A stretch of DNA of 27,656 nt, taken from an uncultured Acetatifactor sp. Lineage in GTDB: Bacteria; Bacillota; Clostridia; Lachnospirales; Lachnospiraceae. The position numbers were made by a program, and so were the translations under genes. The notes under the pieces were generated by a model. That model was not told the origin of the DNA and made no database searches. It worked only from the letters and a program-made list of their open reading frames with translations. The stretch covers positions 1-27,656 of the forward strand of contig CAKRUB010000035.1 in the NCBI GenBank assembly GCA_934402375.1, read 5' to 3'. Shown here piece after piece: positions 20,940-27,656 of this stretch (its first letter is position 1; the number at the start of each line of letters is the position of its first letter).

Positions 20940-22631
20940 ATGGAGAAGAATTGGAAATTTTCGGACATACCGTATACACATCCGGATATGCAGGAGTTAC
21001 AGAAGCGGCTGGACGCACTGTGCGTGAAATTAAAGGCTGCAAAGGATATGCAGACCGTGAAGGAGGTCATCTCAGAGAGGGATGAGATCAATCAGGAGAT
21101 TACTGTTATACAGGCAGTGCTCTACGGCAGAGCCTTCCATGATGTCACGGATGTGTACTACCAGACGGAATTTCAGACTGTCCTGCCGCAGCTGTCCTCG
21201 CTTGACACGGAATCCCTATCGCAGGCGATTGTGGAGAGTCCGTTTAGTGAGGAGATAGATGCCGCATACGGACCGGAATTCAGGAGACTGTTATCACTGG
21301 ATGCCAGACTTCATTCCAAGGCGAAGGAAGAACAGGCGCGGGCTGCGGAGCTGGAGGCAAAGTACCAGCAGATGAAAGCAACGCTGACCTTTGACGTGCG
21401 TGGAGAGAAGGTCAGTGGTGCAAAGCTGTCAGAACTGCTCACAAGCACCGACCGCGCGTTGAGAAAAGAGGCGTTTGAAGCGTCGCATAAGTCCTATATG
21501 GAGAAAAAGGATGAGTTTAGCGCCGTTCTGCGGGAACTGGTGCAGACAAGAGATGCGATTGCAAAGGCGAACGGTTTTGAAAATTACATTGAATATGCAA
21601 CGCTCTCAAAATCCAGACTGGATTATGGACATAAGGAGCTGCTGGCATTTTGTGAGGATGTGCGGAAGTATATTGCACCACTGTACATGCGGCTGCAGGA
21701 GGAGCAGCGGGAGCGCCTCGGACTGGAGAAGCTGATGCCTTATGACAGGGCGCTCGTATTTCCCGATGGAAACGCGAAGCCGGTTTCCGGCGAAGAGGCT
21801 TTGGCGAAGGCTGCCTATGAGATGTATCACGCACTCAGCCCCGAGGCGGGAGTGTTCTTTGATGAGATGGTTGCGCACGAAATGCTTGATGTGGCGGGAT
21901 CGGAACATAAGATTTCTGGCATGGGCTTCTGTACGGATACTCCGGGGGAGTGGAAAATGCCGTTCATTTTCGCGAACAGCAACGGCACAGCCAGCGATGT
22001 CACGGTTTATACACATGAGCTTGGTCATGGCTTACAGGGGTATCTGAGCATGCGGAAGCAGCCGCTGAGTGAATATTTTATAGGAAGCCCTGATCTCTGC
22101 GAGGTTCATTCAAAGACAATGGAGCTGTTTTCTTATGGTTATGCGCCGCTCTTTTTCGGGGAGCAGGCAGAGCATTTTCTGCAGGAGCATCGGTTTGGCA
22201 TTGTGAAGGAATTCTGTAATTTCTGCTCGATCTATCTGTTCGAGAGCTGGCTATACACACATGTCGATGCATCTCTGGAGGAGTGGGCAAAGGAGGATGA
22301 CCGCATAGCGAAGTCGTTCGGACTTGGGTTGAATAGTGAAGAGTGGGAAAAGGACGTTTTCGCCGGATATGATTTGTTCAACAATATGGCAATCTATATG
22401 TTCCCCATGTATGTGGTCAGCTATTCGTTGTCAGAGGTCTGCGCATTGCAGCTCAAGGCGGCTTATGAAGCTGATCCGGTTGAAGGCTGGGCGAGATACC
22501 ATGCGCTCTGTGAGGCAGGAGGCGGAAAATCTTACAGCCAGATCATCGGTGATGCCGGGGTGAAGCTGCCGTATGCGCCGGGTGTTGTGGAGGAGACGGC
22601 AAAGCAGCTGGAAAAACTGATCTGGGGCTGA
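20940..22631 (+). CDS. M3-family oligoendopeptidase (PepF-like)
   Basis: ATG 20940 gives 563 residues with a weak GGTAAGAG ribosome site; in-frame sequence upstream is antisense-like and rejected. The N-terminal half is helical. The metallopeptidase motif is HELGH (H359, E360, H363) in TVYTHELGHGLQGYL, and DLCEVHSKTMELFS supplies the third zinc ligand Glu. The C-terminal part includes YMFPMYVVSYSLSEVCALQL, typical of M3B enzymes. These cytosolic zinc peptidases cut short peptides, in nutrition or signal-peptide turnover. No peptide transporter is adjacent. Confidence 0.92.
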   Translation: MEKNWKFSDIPYTHPDMQELQKRLDALCVKLKAAKDMQTVKEVISERDEINQEITVIQAVLYGRAFHDVTDVYYQTEFQTVLPQLSSLDTESLSQAIVESPFSEEIDAAYGPEFRRLLSLDARLHSKAKEEQARAAELEAKYQQMKATLTFDVRGEKVSGAKLSELLTSTDRALRKEAFEASHKSYMEKKDEFSAVLRELVQTRDAIAKANGFENYIEYATLSKSRLDYGHKELLAFCEDVRKYIAPLYMRLQEEQRERLGLEKLMPYDRALVFPDGNAKPVSGEEALAKAAYEMYHALSPEAGVFFDEMVAHEMLDVAGSEHKISGMGFCTDTPGEWKMPFIFANSNGTASDVTVYTHELGHGLQGYLSMRKQPLSEYFIGSPDLCEVHSKTMELFSYGYAPLFFGEQAEHFLQEHRFGIVKEFCNFCSIYLFESWLYTHVDASLEEWAKEDDRIAKSFGLGLNSEEWEKDVFAGYDLFNNMAIYMFPMYVVSYSLSEVCALQLKAAYEADPVEGWARYHALCEAGGGKSYSQIIGDAGVKLPYAPGVVEETAKQLEKLIWG

Positions 22632-22760
22632 GAAAAGCCGATGTTGGTATAGAATGCGGCAGCGCAGGTCATACTATCTCTCCAAAGGGACAGGAGTGCA
22701 GGGTTATTGTGCAGCTTTTGTCAGTTAGCGGTCCGCAGGCGCGGGCAGATAGGAGCAGAT

Positions 22761-23192
22761 ATGGAAGACGATACAATTAAGCTGTTGCGTGAGTGCAATG
22801 CCGGAATTAAGATGGGAGTTTCCTCGCTGGATGATGTGATGGAGCATGTGAAGAGCGAGGAGATGAGAAATTTGCTCGCAAAGAGCAAGGAGACGCATAC
22901 GCGTCTCGGAAATACCACCCATGAGTACCTTGAGAAATATCACGACGACGGAAAAGAGCCGGCGGCGATGGCGAAGATGATGTCAAAGCTCAAGAGCGAT
23001 TTCATGCTGGGAATTGATGAATCGGATGCCAAGGTGGCGGATCTGATCACGGATGGCTGCAACATGGGCATTAAGAGTCTTTACAGATACATCAATCAGT
23101 ATCCGGCGGCGGAGGAAAAGATAACGAAGCTTGCGAAGGAGGTCGCGGAAGCCGAGGAGACGCTTGTGCAGGATCTGCGGCAGTACCTGTAG
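22761..23192 (+). CDS. Ferritin-like four-helix protein (DUF2383/PA2169-like)
   Basis: AGGAGC lies about six bases before ATG 22761; 143 residues. The helices run IKLLRECNAGIKMGVSSLDDVMEHV, EEMRNLLAKSKETHTRLGNTTHEYLEKY, MAKMMSKLKSDFMLGIDESDAKVADLITDGCNMGIKSLY and a C-terminal helix with EEKITKLAKEVAEAEETL. The pattern fits ferritin-like proteins of the DUF2383/PA2169 kind, possibly stress related. Metal ligands of the E-x-x-H type are not clear (TTHEY is the nearest), so metal binding is open. Confidence 0.7.
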   Translation: MEDDTIKLLRECNAGIKMGVSSLDDVMEHVKSEEMRNLLAKSKETHTRLGNTTHEYLEKYHDDGKEPAAMAKMMSKLKSDFMLGIDESDAKVADLITDGCNMGIKSLYRYINQYPAAEEKITKLAKEVAEAEETLVQDLRQYL

Positions 23193-23305
23193 CAAGGATG
23201 TTTGGCTTTCGCGGTGGCAGTGGTATCATGCCTTTGCTGCAATGTCCGGGGTGAGGGCGTCGATCGGATGAACTGGGCTGAATTGTTTTCAGGATTCCGA
23301 AACCA

Positions 23306-23422
23306 AGTTGTACTAAGCGTTGACAAATAAGCTAAAGTCGCGAGCAAAAAATCCTTAACTCGCTGCGCTCAGACAGGCGGATTTTTGCTCGCAACGCTTT
23401 TTTGTCACCACCAAGTACAACT
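23306..23422. repeat. 117-bp long inverted repeat, terminator-like
   Basis: Outer arms AGTTGTACT (23306-23314) and AGTACAACT (23414-23422) are exact complements. TGACAAA/TTTGTCA and GCGAGCAAAAAATCC (23340-23354) / GGATTTTTGCTCGC (23379-23392) pair inside with small bulges. The loop contains CTCGCTGCGCTCAGAC. On the plus strand the inner stem is followed by ACGCTTTTTTG, a good intrinsic-terminator end. The long arms suggest a palindromic mobile or repetitive element that also terminates transcription. The rest of the gene-free 23193-23556 shows nothing coding. Confidence 0.7.
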
Positions 23423-23487
23423 ATGGTTCCTACATATTCAAACAATTCAGACAATTACATCCGGTCGACGCGCTGCCTGGCGTGCCT

Positions 23488-23535
23488 AGTATGTGCGAAA
23501 AACGGGATAAGCGCGAAAGCGCATGTACGCATACT
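23488..23535 (+). repeat. Structured repeat A upstream of a hypothetical gene
   Basis: AGTATG (23488-23493) pairs with CATACT (23530-23535), and an inner GCGC-GAAA-GCGC hairpin with a GNRA tetraloop occupies 23511-23522. The core, GGGA then CGAAAGCGCATGTACG, matches the tandem copies at 24224-24328. It lies 21 bases before the start at 23557 and ends before the ribosome site (AGGGGAG). Confidence 0.55.
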
Positions 23536-23556
23536 GACATAAGGGGAGTTATACCA

Positions 23557-24096
23557 ATGGATTTATATCACTATTATGACAGCGCGGTGGGTCCATTTAG
23601 AAGTTTGTCGGATTTGCCGATGGAGGAAGCGAATGAGGTGCTTCGGCAGATTGCACGAACCAAGCCGAATGTTCAATGTGCCAAAAGGCAGGCGGACTAT
23701 ATGCAGGCGCGGATCCACTATGAAGAAATTCTGCGTACGGAGTTTGAGAAAAAGGGCGGAATTATAGAGAGAAAATCGCCCCATTACATGGTTGTTGAGC
23801 ATAGTCCGTGGCTAAGCACATGGTTTGAAAACAGTGCATTCATAAAAATTCCGGTCGAGGAATTTGACCTGAGAACAATATCCTTTACATATGGAGATTC
23901 CCACCCTACGTTCAGCGACAGGATAAATGATGGCAAAGAATATCGTAAAAAGCTTTATACTTATGAGGAGATTTTAGGGATAATTGATAAATATGGATTG
24001 CCGCAGGAGTGGAACGACGATGGCAGATATGGACCGGAACGCTACATTGAGGTACATATCTGGAGCGACGATACAATACGCAAATACTGTAAGTGA
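23557..24096 (+). CDS. Conserved hypothetical protein
   Basis: AGGGGAG lies nine bases before ATG 23557; 179 residues, soluble, no signal peptide. It begins MDLYHYYDSAVGPFRSLSDL, has a helix EEANEVLRQIARTKPNVQCAKR, and central strands SPHYMVVEHSPWLSTWFEN, FIKIPVEEFDL and ISFTYGDSHPTF. It ends with a helix (YTYEEILGIIDKYG) and RYIEVHIWSD. I recall close relatives in Firmicutes without an assigned function. High aromatic and acidic content suggests a small-molecule or protein-binding fold, but no catalytic motif stands out. It is flanked by the A and B/C repeats. Confidence 0.75.
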   Translation: MDLYHYYDSAVGPFRSLSDLPMEEANEVLRQIARTKPNVQCAKRQADYMQARIHYEEILRTEFEKKGGIIERKSPHYMVVEHSPWLSTWFENSAFIKIPVEEFDLRTISFTYGDSHPTFSDRINDGKEYRKKLYTYEEILGIIDKYGLPQEWNDDGRYGPERYIEVHIWSDDTIRKYCK

Positions 24097-24223
24097 GAAG
24101 AATTGGTGGAAAGCAGAAGGAATAACGGAGAAGCGCAGCTTTGGCTATGGCAATAGTAGCAGTCCATTGCAACTGGGAGGGGCAAAAGGCTGGGCTGTTT
24201 GAAATGGTTGGGATAGTAGATAA

Positions 24224-24336
24224 TACCTGCGGAAAGCGGGACAGACGGGAAAGCACATGTACGTCGGCACAGTTTGTACCTGCGGAAATTGAGACGGGTC
24301 GAAAATGCATGTACGCCAGCGTGGCTTATACCTGCG
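24224..24336 (+). repeat. Tandem repeats B and C of the A-type family
   Basis: Two imperfect copies, 24224-24276 and 24277-24328, both begin TACCTGCGGAAA and contain GACGG, GAAA and CATGTACG; a third begins at 24329 (TACCTGCG). The core matches repeat A at 23488-23535. The gene-free stretch 24097-24394 otherwise holds no recognisable gene. The copies precede the P-loop gene at 24395, as A precedes the gene at 23557. Confidence 0.6.
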
Positions 24337-24394
24337 CCTGCTATTGCAAGGATAACAAACCAGGTTTTTGGGGGACATGAAAGGAGGCATTATA

Positions 24395-25018
24395 ATGATA
24401 GGGACATGCGCAGCGTGTGGAAATCATGAATGGGATAAGGAAGTTATTGAAGACCTGATTCGCTGCCCGAAATGCGGAAGTAGCTGGAAATTCAAGAAAC
24501 TTCCGATCTTTTTCCTGACGGGATGCAGCGGAATAGGTAAGACGACCACAGCTCTGGAATTACAGAAGCTGACAGATAAGTTTATTTTTCAGGATGCAGA
24601 TCTGTTTTATAACATTATGGAGCCCGAGAGTGACGAGGAATGTTATGATATGCTTGAACAGATATTCAGCATTACAAAGAACATCAACCAGGCTGGGACG
24701 CCTGTCGTCTGGACAATGGCAGGAAACATAGATAAGCTTACGCATACATATGGCGCCAGATTCTTTGCGGGGATTAAGGTACTGGCATTAACGGCAGAGC
24801 CGGATGTGATTCGGGAACGCATGACCGAGGGGCGGGGTATAAAGGATGAGGGCTGGATTCAGGGTTCCATAGAATATAATGAGTATTTCAGGACGCACGA
24901 CGCTATTGGAGATACGAAGTTTGATAAGATAGATTGCTCTCACGGAACGCCGCAGGAGATTGCAAAGGCGGTTAATAACTGGTTAATGGAGAACTTTGGA
25001 AATTATAATCCGAATTGA
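24395..25018 (+). CDS. P-loop NTPase with N-terminal zinc ribbon
   Basis: AAAGGAGG lies about seven bases before ATG 24395; 207 residues. Residues 5-30 form a zinc ribbon (CAACG and CPKCG). Walker A is GCSGIGKTT (from G43, with K49 and T50), preceded by the strand PIFFLT. FIFQDADLFY gives an acidic residue pair in the position of a kinase base or metal ligand, and LALTAEPDVIRERM is typical of the lid and Arg region of small nucleotide or sugar kinases. It probably phosphorylates a small molecule; nothing identifies the substrate. The zinc-ribbon fusion is uncommon. Confidence 0.75.
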   Translation: MIGTCAACGNHEWDKEVIEDLIRCPKCGSSWKFKKLPIFFLTGCSGIGKTTTALELQKLTDKFIFQDADLFYNIMEPESDEECYDMLEQIFSITKNINQAGTPVVWTMAGNIDKLTHTYGARFFAGIKVLALTAEPDVIRERMTEGRGIKDEGWIQGSIEYNEYFRTHDAIGDTKFDKIDCSHGTPQEIAKAVNNWLMENFGNYNPN

Positions 25019-25056
25019 TCCTACAACGCGAAAATAATGTAAAGGAGAAGAAATGT

Positions 25057-25680
25057 ATGTCGGACAAAGAGAAGAAAATCGAACGTTATAAAGAAGAAAA
25101 CAAGTCGGTGAAGAAGGGACAGGTGGTATTTGCCGGATCATCGTTGATGGAGATGTTCCCCATCAATAAGCTGCTTTCCGAGCATGGTGACAGCACGGTC
25201 ATTTATAATCGCGGAATCGGCGGCTTTGTGACGGACGAGCTGCTGGAAAATCTTGATACCTGCGTCATTGATCTGATGCCGTCGAAGGTATTTATCAATA
25301 TCGGGACGAACGATCTGAGCCGCGCTGATCTTCCGATCAGTCAGGTGATGGAAAGATATGATGCGATACTGGACAAAATTGAAAAGGCGGTTCCGGGAGT
25401 CAGAATCTATTTAATGGCGTACTATCCCATCAATTACGAGGCGGCAGCAGAGGAAATGAAGCCGTGTCTTGCCGTCCGCACAAACGGGAAAATCAATGCT
25501 GCCAATGTCGAAGTGGAAAAGCTCGCGCAGAAGCATCACCAGCGCTATATTGATGTCAATAACGCCCTGAAGGACGAGCAGGGAAGGCTGAAGGCGGAAT
25601 ATACGATTGAGGGAATGCACATTAAGGAAGAAGGCTACAGGGCAATCTACAATGATGTCATGAAATATGTCAGGGAGTGA
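25057..25680 (+). CDS. SGNH/GDSL-family hydrolase
   Basis: AAAGGAG lies nine bases before ATG 25057; 207 residues, no signal peptide. Block I is VFAGSSLM with nucleophile Ser29 (GSS instead of GDS), block II NRGIGG, block III INIGTND with the oxyanion Asn. Block V is IEGMHIKEEGY: His188 is present, but the usual Asp three residues before it is Glu185. Relatives deacetylate sugars or act as lysophospholipases. Cytosolic location and the sugar-isomerase-like gene 11 bases downstream favour a sugar-ester substrate; this is inference. Confidence 0.85.
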   Translation: MSDKEKKIERYKEENKSVKKGQVVFAGSSLMEMFPINKLLSEHGDSTVIYNRGIGGFVTDELLENLDTCVIDLMPSKVFINIGTNDLSRADLPISQVMERYDAILDKIEKAVPGVRIYLMAYYPINYEAAAEEMKPCLAVRTNGKINAANVEVEKLAQKHHQRYIDVNNALKDEQGRLKAEYTIEGMHIKEEGYRAIYNDVMKYVRE

Positions 25681-25690
25681 CGGAGGGATT

Positions 25691-26554
25691 ATGAGCCAGA
25701 TACTTTGTTCGACAGGTGCGTTGATCGGCAGACCGAATAACAGGGATTATACCCTGCTGAAGGAGTTGGCGGGGAAACTGGAATGTGACGGCTTTGAATT
25801 TATGATGTATGAGAGCTGGTATGATCAGGCGGACAGGCTGGTCGCGGCGTTGAAAGAGTTTTCGCTGCACATTCCGGTCATGCACTGTGAGAAGCACATC
25901 GGGGAAGCCATCAGCGCCGGTGGCAGGGAAAATATGGAGGAGGCATTCCGGCGCTACCGCATGAATTGTGACATGGCAGAGAAGCTGGGCGCAGGGAAGC
26001 TCGTGATCCACCTATGGGATGGGATTACCTCGGATTCCCATTTTGAGAATAATCTGGAGGCGTTCGGGGAACTCCGGAAGATAGCGGAGAGCAAGGGCAT
26101 CGACCTTCTGGTGGAAAATGTGGTGTGCAACTGTGAGAACCCGATGAAACATTGGTGTGAGCTGGCGGAGCGTTATCCTGAGGCGCACTTTATTTTTGAT
26201 ACCAAGATGGCGGCATTTCATGAGCAGCTTGATCTTTTGTACCGCGAGGAATATGCATGGCTGTGGAAGAATGGACATATCCGGCATTTCCATGTGAACG
26301 ATTACGGTGGCGGCTACATGGAATGGGCAAAACTCAAGACGTTGCCGATCGGCGCAGGACATATTGACTTTGCAGAGTTTTTTGACTTTATCCGCAGAAC
26401 AGGCTATGACGACACTTTTACGGTGGAGGCGACCGCATTTAACAGCGAGGGCATTGTCGACACGGAAATGCTCAACCGATGCTTCCGAAAAATCAGAGAA
26501 TATCTAAGCCAGAGGGACGTTTCTTTTGTCCCGAAGAGTGGAACTTTGTCATGA
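25691..26554 (+). CDS. Xylose-isomerase-like TIM-barrel protein (sugar phosphate isomerase/epimerase family)
   Basis: GGAGGG precedes ATG 25691; 287 residues, probably co-transcribed with the SGNH gene. The AP-endonuclease-2 / xylose-isomerase-like barrel shows VIHLWDG, LLVENVV (Glu142), HFIFDTKM (Asp170), HFHVNDYGGG and FTVEATAF (Glu246), the His/Asp/Glu set that binds a divalent metal. Members isomerise or epimerise sugars, or are inosose/hydroxypyruvate-type enzymes. The last residues (SQRDVSFVPKSGTLS) are encoded by repeat element X, so the original C-terminus has been replaced or extended. Confidence 0.8.
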   Translation: MSQILCSTGALIGRPNNRDYTLLKELAGKLECDGFEFMMYESWYDQADRLVAALKEFSLHIPVMHCEKHIGEAISAGGRENMEEAFRRYRMNCDMAEKLGAGKLVIHLWDGITSDSHFENNLEAFGELRKIAESKGIDLLVENVVCNCENPMKHWCELAERYPEAHFIFDTKMAAFHEQLDLLYREEYAWLWKNGHIRHFHVNDYGGGYMEWAKLKTLPIGAGHIDFAEFFDFIRRTGYDDTFTVEATAFNSEGIVDTEMLNRCFRKIREYLSQRDVSFVPKSGTLS

Positions 26555-26594
26555 TATGACAGTAGATGGCGTTCCTTTGACGCAAAGGGAACAT
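26505..26594 (+). repeat. Repeat element X (5' copy)
   Basis: It starts TAAGCCAGAGGGACG and matches element Y (27251 onward) over about 55 bases with roughly five differences. Visible folds are GGGAC/GTCCC, TGTCAT-GAT-ATGACA (containing the stop of the preceding gene) and GTTCC..TTTG / CAAAGGGAAC near 26571-26590. It supplies the end of the upstream gene and lies directly before the lipoprotein ribosome site (GGGGGAAAG). Confidence 0.65.
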
Positions 26595-26608
26595 TGGGGG
26601 AAAGTAAA

Positions 26609-27253
26609 ATGAAAAAATGTGTAACCAGACTGCTGGCATTTGTTTTACTTACATATTTTCTGTGCGGCTGCAATCAGGCTGAGCCGGATTCATCGGAGCA
26701 GCTGCTCGTACAGCTTACAGAACAGGTAAAGACCTATATCTGTGAAAATATGGATGATGCAATGGGCGCGGTGATCGAAGAAAACGGAGTTGAAATTGCC
26801 CAGATTCTGTATGGTCGGCTGACGGCGGACGGAGACGAAGAAGCATTACTGATCTGTAAAATTCCGCGAATGTCGCATGTCGGCGGACTCGACAGAACGA
26901 TCGTTGTGTGTTATGAAATGCAGTCCGGAGAAATGCATTCGCCGCTGGATCTTCCTTATGATGAATTGGATATTGTATGCGTGGAAAATGCTGAGAAAGC
27001 TTTACGGCTGCTCACAATCGGAACAGGAGTATCGCAGGGATTTGCCTTCCAGAATGTCGTGCTTTATTCCATGGAAAACAATGATTGGTGCGCGCAACCC
27101 TTTACGGCAGGGCAGGTAGCCGATTCGGCAGACGAAGTTTTCTATTATTCTGTCGGAGACCGGTTGCTTTGTACCCTGGACTATCCGGTGCAGCAGGATA
27201 GTGTCGTTATGGCAGTGCTGGAATGGAATCCCGAGAAGGAATTGTTTGAATAA
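26609..27253 (+). CDS. Predicted lipoprotein of unknown function
   Basis: GGGGGAAAG precedes ATG 26609; 214 residues. The signal peptide is KK, then a hydrophobic core LLAFVLLTYF, then the lipobox LCGC with Cys21 as the lipid-modified residue. The mature part starts NQAEPDSSEQLLVQLTEQVKTYI and is acidic, with alternating strands (VEIAQILYGRL, EEALLICKI, TIVVCYEMQSG, QDSVVMAVLEWN). No known domain was recognised. It is probably an extracytoplasmic binding or immunity-like protein. The gene lies exactly between repeat elements X and Y, which share orientation. Confidence 0.75.
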   Translation: MKKCVTRLLAFVLLTYFLCGCNQAEPDSSEQLLVQLTEQVKTYICENMDDAMGAVIEENGVEIAQILYGRLTADGDEEALLICKIPRMSHVGGLDRTIVVCYEMQSGEMHSPLDLPYDELDIVCVENAEKALRLLTIGTGVSQGFAFQNVVLYSMENNDWCAQPFTAGQVADSADEVFYYSVGDRLLCTLDYPVQQDSVVMAVLEWNPEKELFE

Positions 27254-27412
27254 GCCAGAGGGACGTTTCTTTTGTCCCAAGGAGTGGTACTTTGTCATGG
27301 CATGCTCAAAAGTCAGATTGTACCTGCGTTTTTGCGAGTCTGTCAATTTCAGCCTCTCAGGGCTTTTGACTTCAGTATCGAGACAAAAGAAACGTCCCTC
27401 TGGCACAAGGAG
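27251..27412 (+). repeat. Repeat element Y with 22-bp perfect inverted ends
   Basis: Bases 27255-27276 and 27382-27403 are exact reverse complements over 22 bp (left end begins CCAGAGGGACG; right end closes CGTCCCTCTGG). CAAGGAGTG follows both arms. Inside, CAAAAG and CTTTTG can pair further. The size of about 150 bp with terminal inverted repeats and no coding frame is MITE-like. Its start matches element X. The remaining 27413-27616 holds only the leader signals listed separately. Confidence 0.75.
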
Positions 27413-27434
27413 TGTATTTTATATATTTTAAGGC

Positions 27435-27464
27435 TTGCAAAATTGCCATACATTATGGTAAACT
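27435..27464 (+). promoter_or_regulatory. Weak candidate promoter for the last gene
   Basis: TTGCAA (27435-27440) and TAAACT (27459-27464) are 18 bp apart, about 150 bases ahead of the ATG at 27617. The surrounding sequence is AT-rich. The -10 is a poor match, so this is only the best available candidate. Confidence 0.35.
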
Positions 27465-27570
27465 ATATCAAAAGCATATATTTTAGAAAATCTGTGGTGA
27501 AGTCACCATCTGTGTTCTCAAATCATTTCAGGAATCTATGCTTTTCAATCACATTTTATTTCAATTGAGA

Positions 27571-27598
27571 GCAGGAGTGCCTGAAAGGTTCCTCCTGC
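27571..27598 (+). promoter_or_regulatory. Leader hairpin before the last gene
   Basis: GCAGGAG (27571-27577) and CTCCTGC (27592-27598) form a 7-bp stem with CCT/AGG pairing possible inside. It ends just before AAAAAGGGAGG, the ribosome site of the gene at 27617. It could modulate access to that site or act as a short attenuator. Confidence 0.45.
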
Positions 27599-27616
27599 AA
27601 AAAGGGAGGAATTCAT

Positions 27617-27656
27617 ATGGAACATGGAACTACTGTGAAGCTGCCGGAGGCAAACC
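27617..27656 (+). CDS. Start of a gene running off the window
   Basis: GGGAGGA lies about six bases before ATG 27617. Only MEHGTTVKLPEAN is visible, too little to identify a family. The strong ribosome site, AT-rich leader and hairpin ahead of it support a real start. Confidence 0.6.
   Translation, partial: MEHGTTVKLPEAN

Noticed and set aside
24141..24380. 79-codon frame spanning repeats B and C
   Set aside because: No ribosome site and a composition set by the repeats. The similarity to a frame in repeat A is noted as a finding instead.
1..27656. tRNA, rRNA, integrase, transposase or known riboswitch
   Set aside because: None was recognised on either strand by eye. A tRNAscan or Rfam search would be needed to exclude small RNAs.

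Overview
The window looks like chromosomal DNA of a gut- or rumen-type clostridial Firmicute, most likely Lachnospiraceae. The grounds are strong AGGAGG ribosome sites, moderate GC content, many fibre-degrading enzymes (GH5, GH43, remnants of GH2 and GH27), a paired ABC exporter behind a MarR regulator, HxlR and TipAS-type MerR regulators, and a radical SAM/ACGX peptide locus. No rRNA, tRNA, phage or transposase gene was seen. The taxonomic call is inference.

Layout. 1-1790: the end of a 26-residue-repeat protein, a full copy of a short hairpin element, then a gene graveyard (truncated GNAT, truncated methyltransferase, decayed phosphotransferase fused to the head of a CD3324-like gene). 1792-5672: MarR regulator with a palindromic operator and a two-gene heterodimeric ABC exporter. 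5699-6484: TipAS-type MerR regulator with its own 19-bp-spacer promoter. 6495-6815 (minus): HxlR regulator, divergent from a six-gene operon at 7033-11227. That operon encodes a Cys-rich ACGX-repeat peptide, a radical SAM/SPASM enzyme, a nitroreductase, a flavin/ferredoxin-type protein, a zinc macrodomain and a SirTM-type sirtuin. 11345-13488: ASCH pseudogene, two related membrane proteins with a damaged join, and a GNAT. 13505-16708: an anchored GH5 cellulase followed by broken GH2, AraC and GH27 genes. 16689-19358: a small zinc-ribbon protein and a PlsC / lipid kinase / PlsC phospholipid cluster. 19370-22631: GH43 glycosidase and M3 oligoendopeptidase. 22761-27253: ferritin-like protein, a conserved hypothetical, a P-loop protein, an SGNH hydrolase, a TIM-barrel epimerase-like protein and a lipoprotein, interspersed with several repeat families. 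The last 40 bases start another gene.

The locus most worth follow-up is 6495-11227. A Cys-containing one-component regulator faces an operon that joins a predicted RiPP precursor and its radical SAM maturase, two redox proteins, and a writer/eraser pair for protein ADP-ribosylation (SirTM and Zn-macrodomain). Each part belongs to a known family; the combination, and what the ADP-ribosylation acts on, is the open question.

A second theme is short structured repeats that sit exactly at gene boundaries and supply stop codons, C-terminal tails or ribosome sites. A third is the number of genes cut at clean junctions, which is either real genome decay or an assembly artefact.
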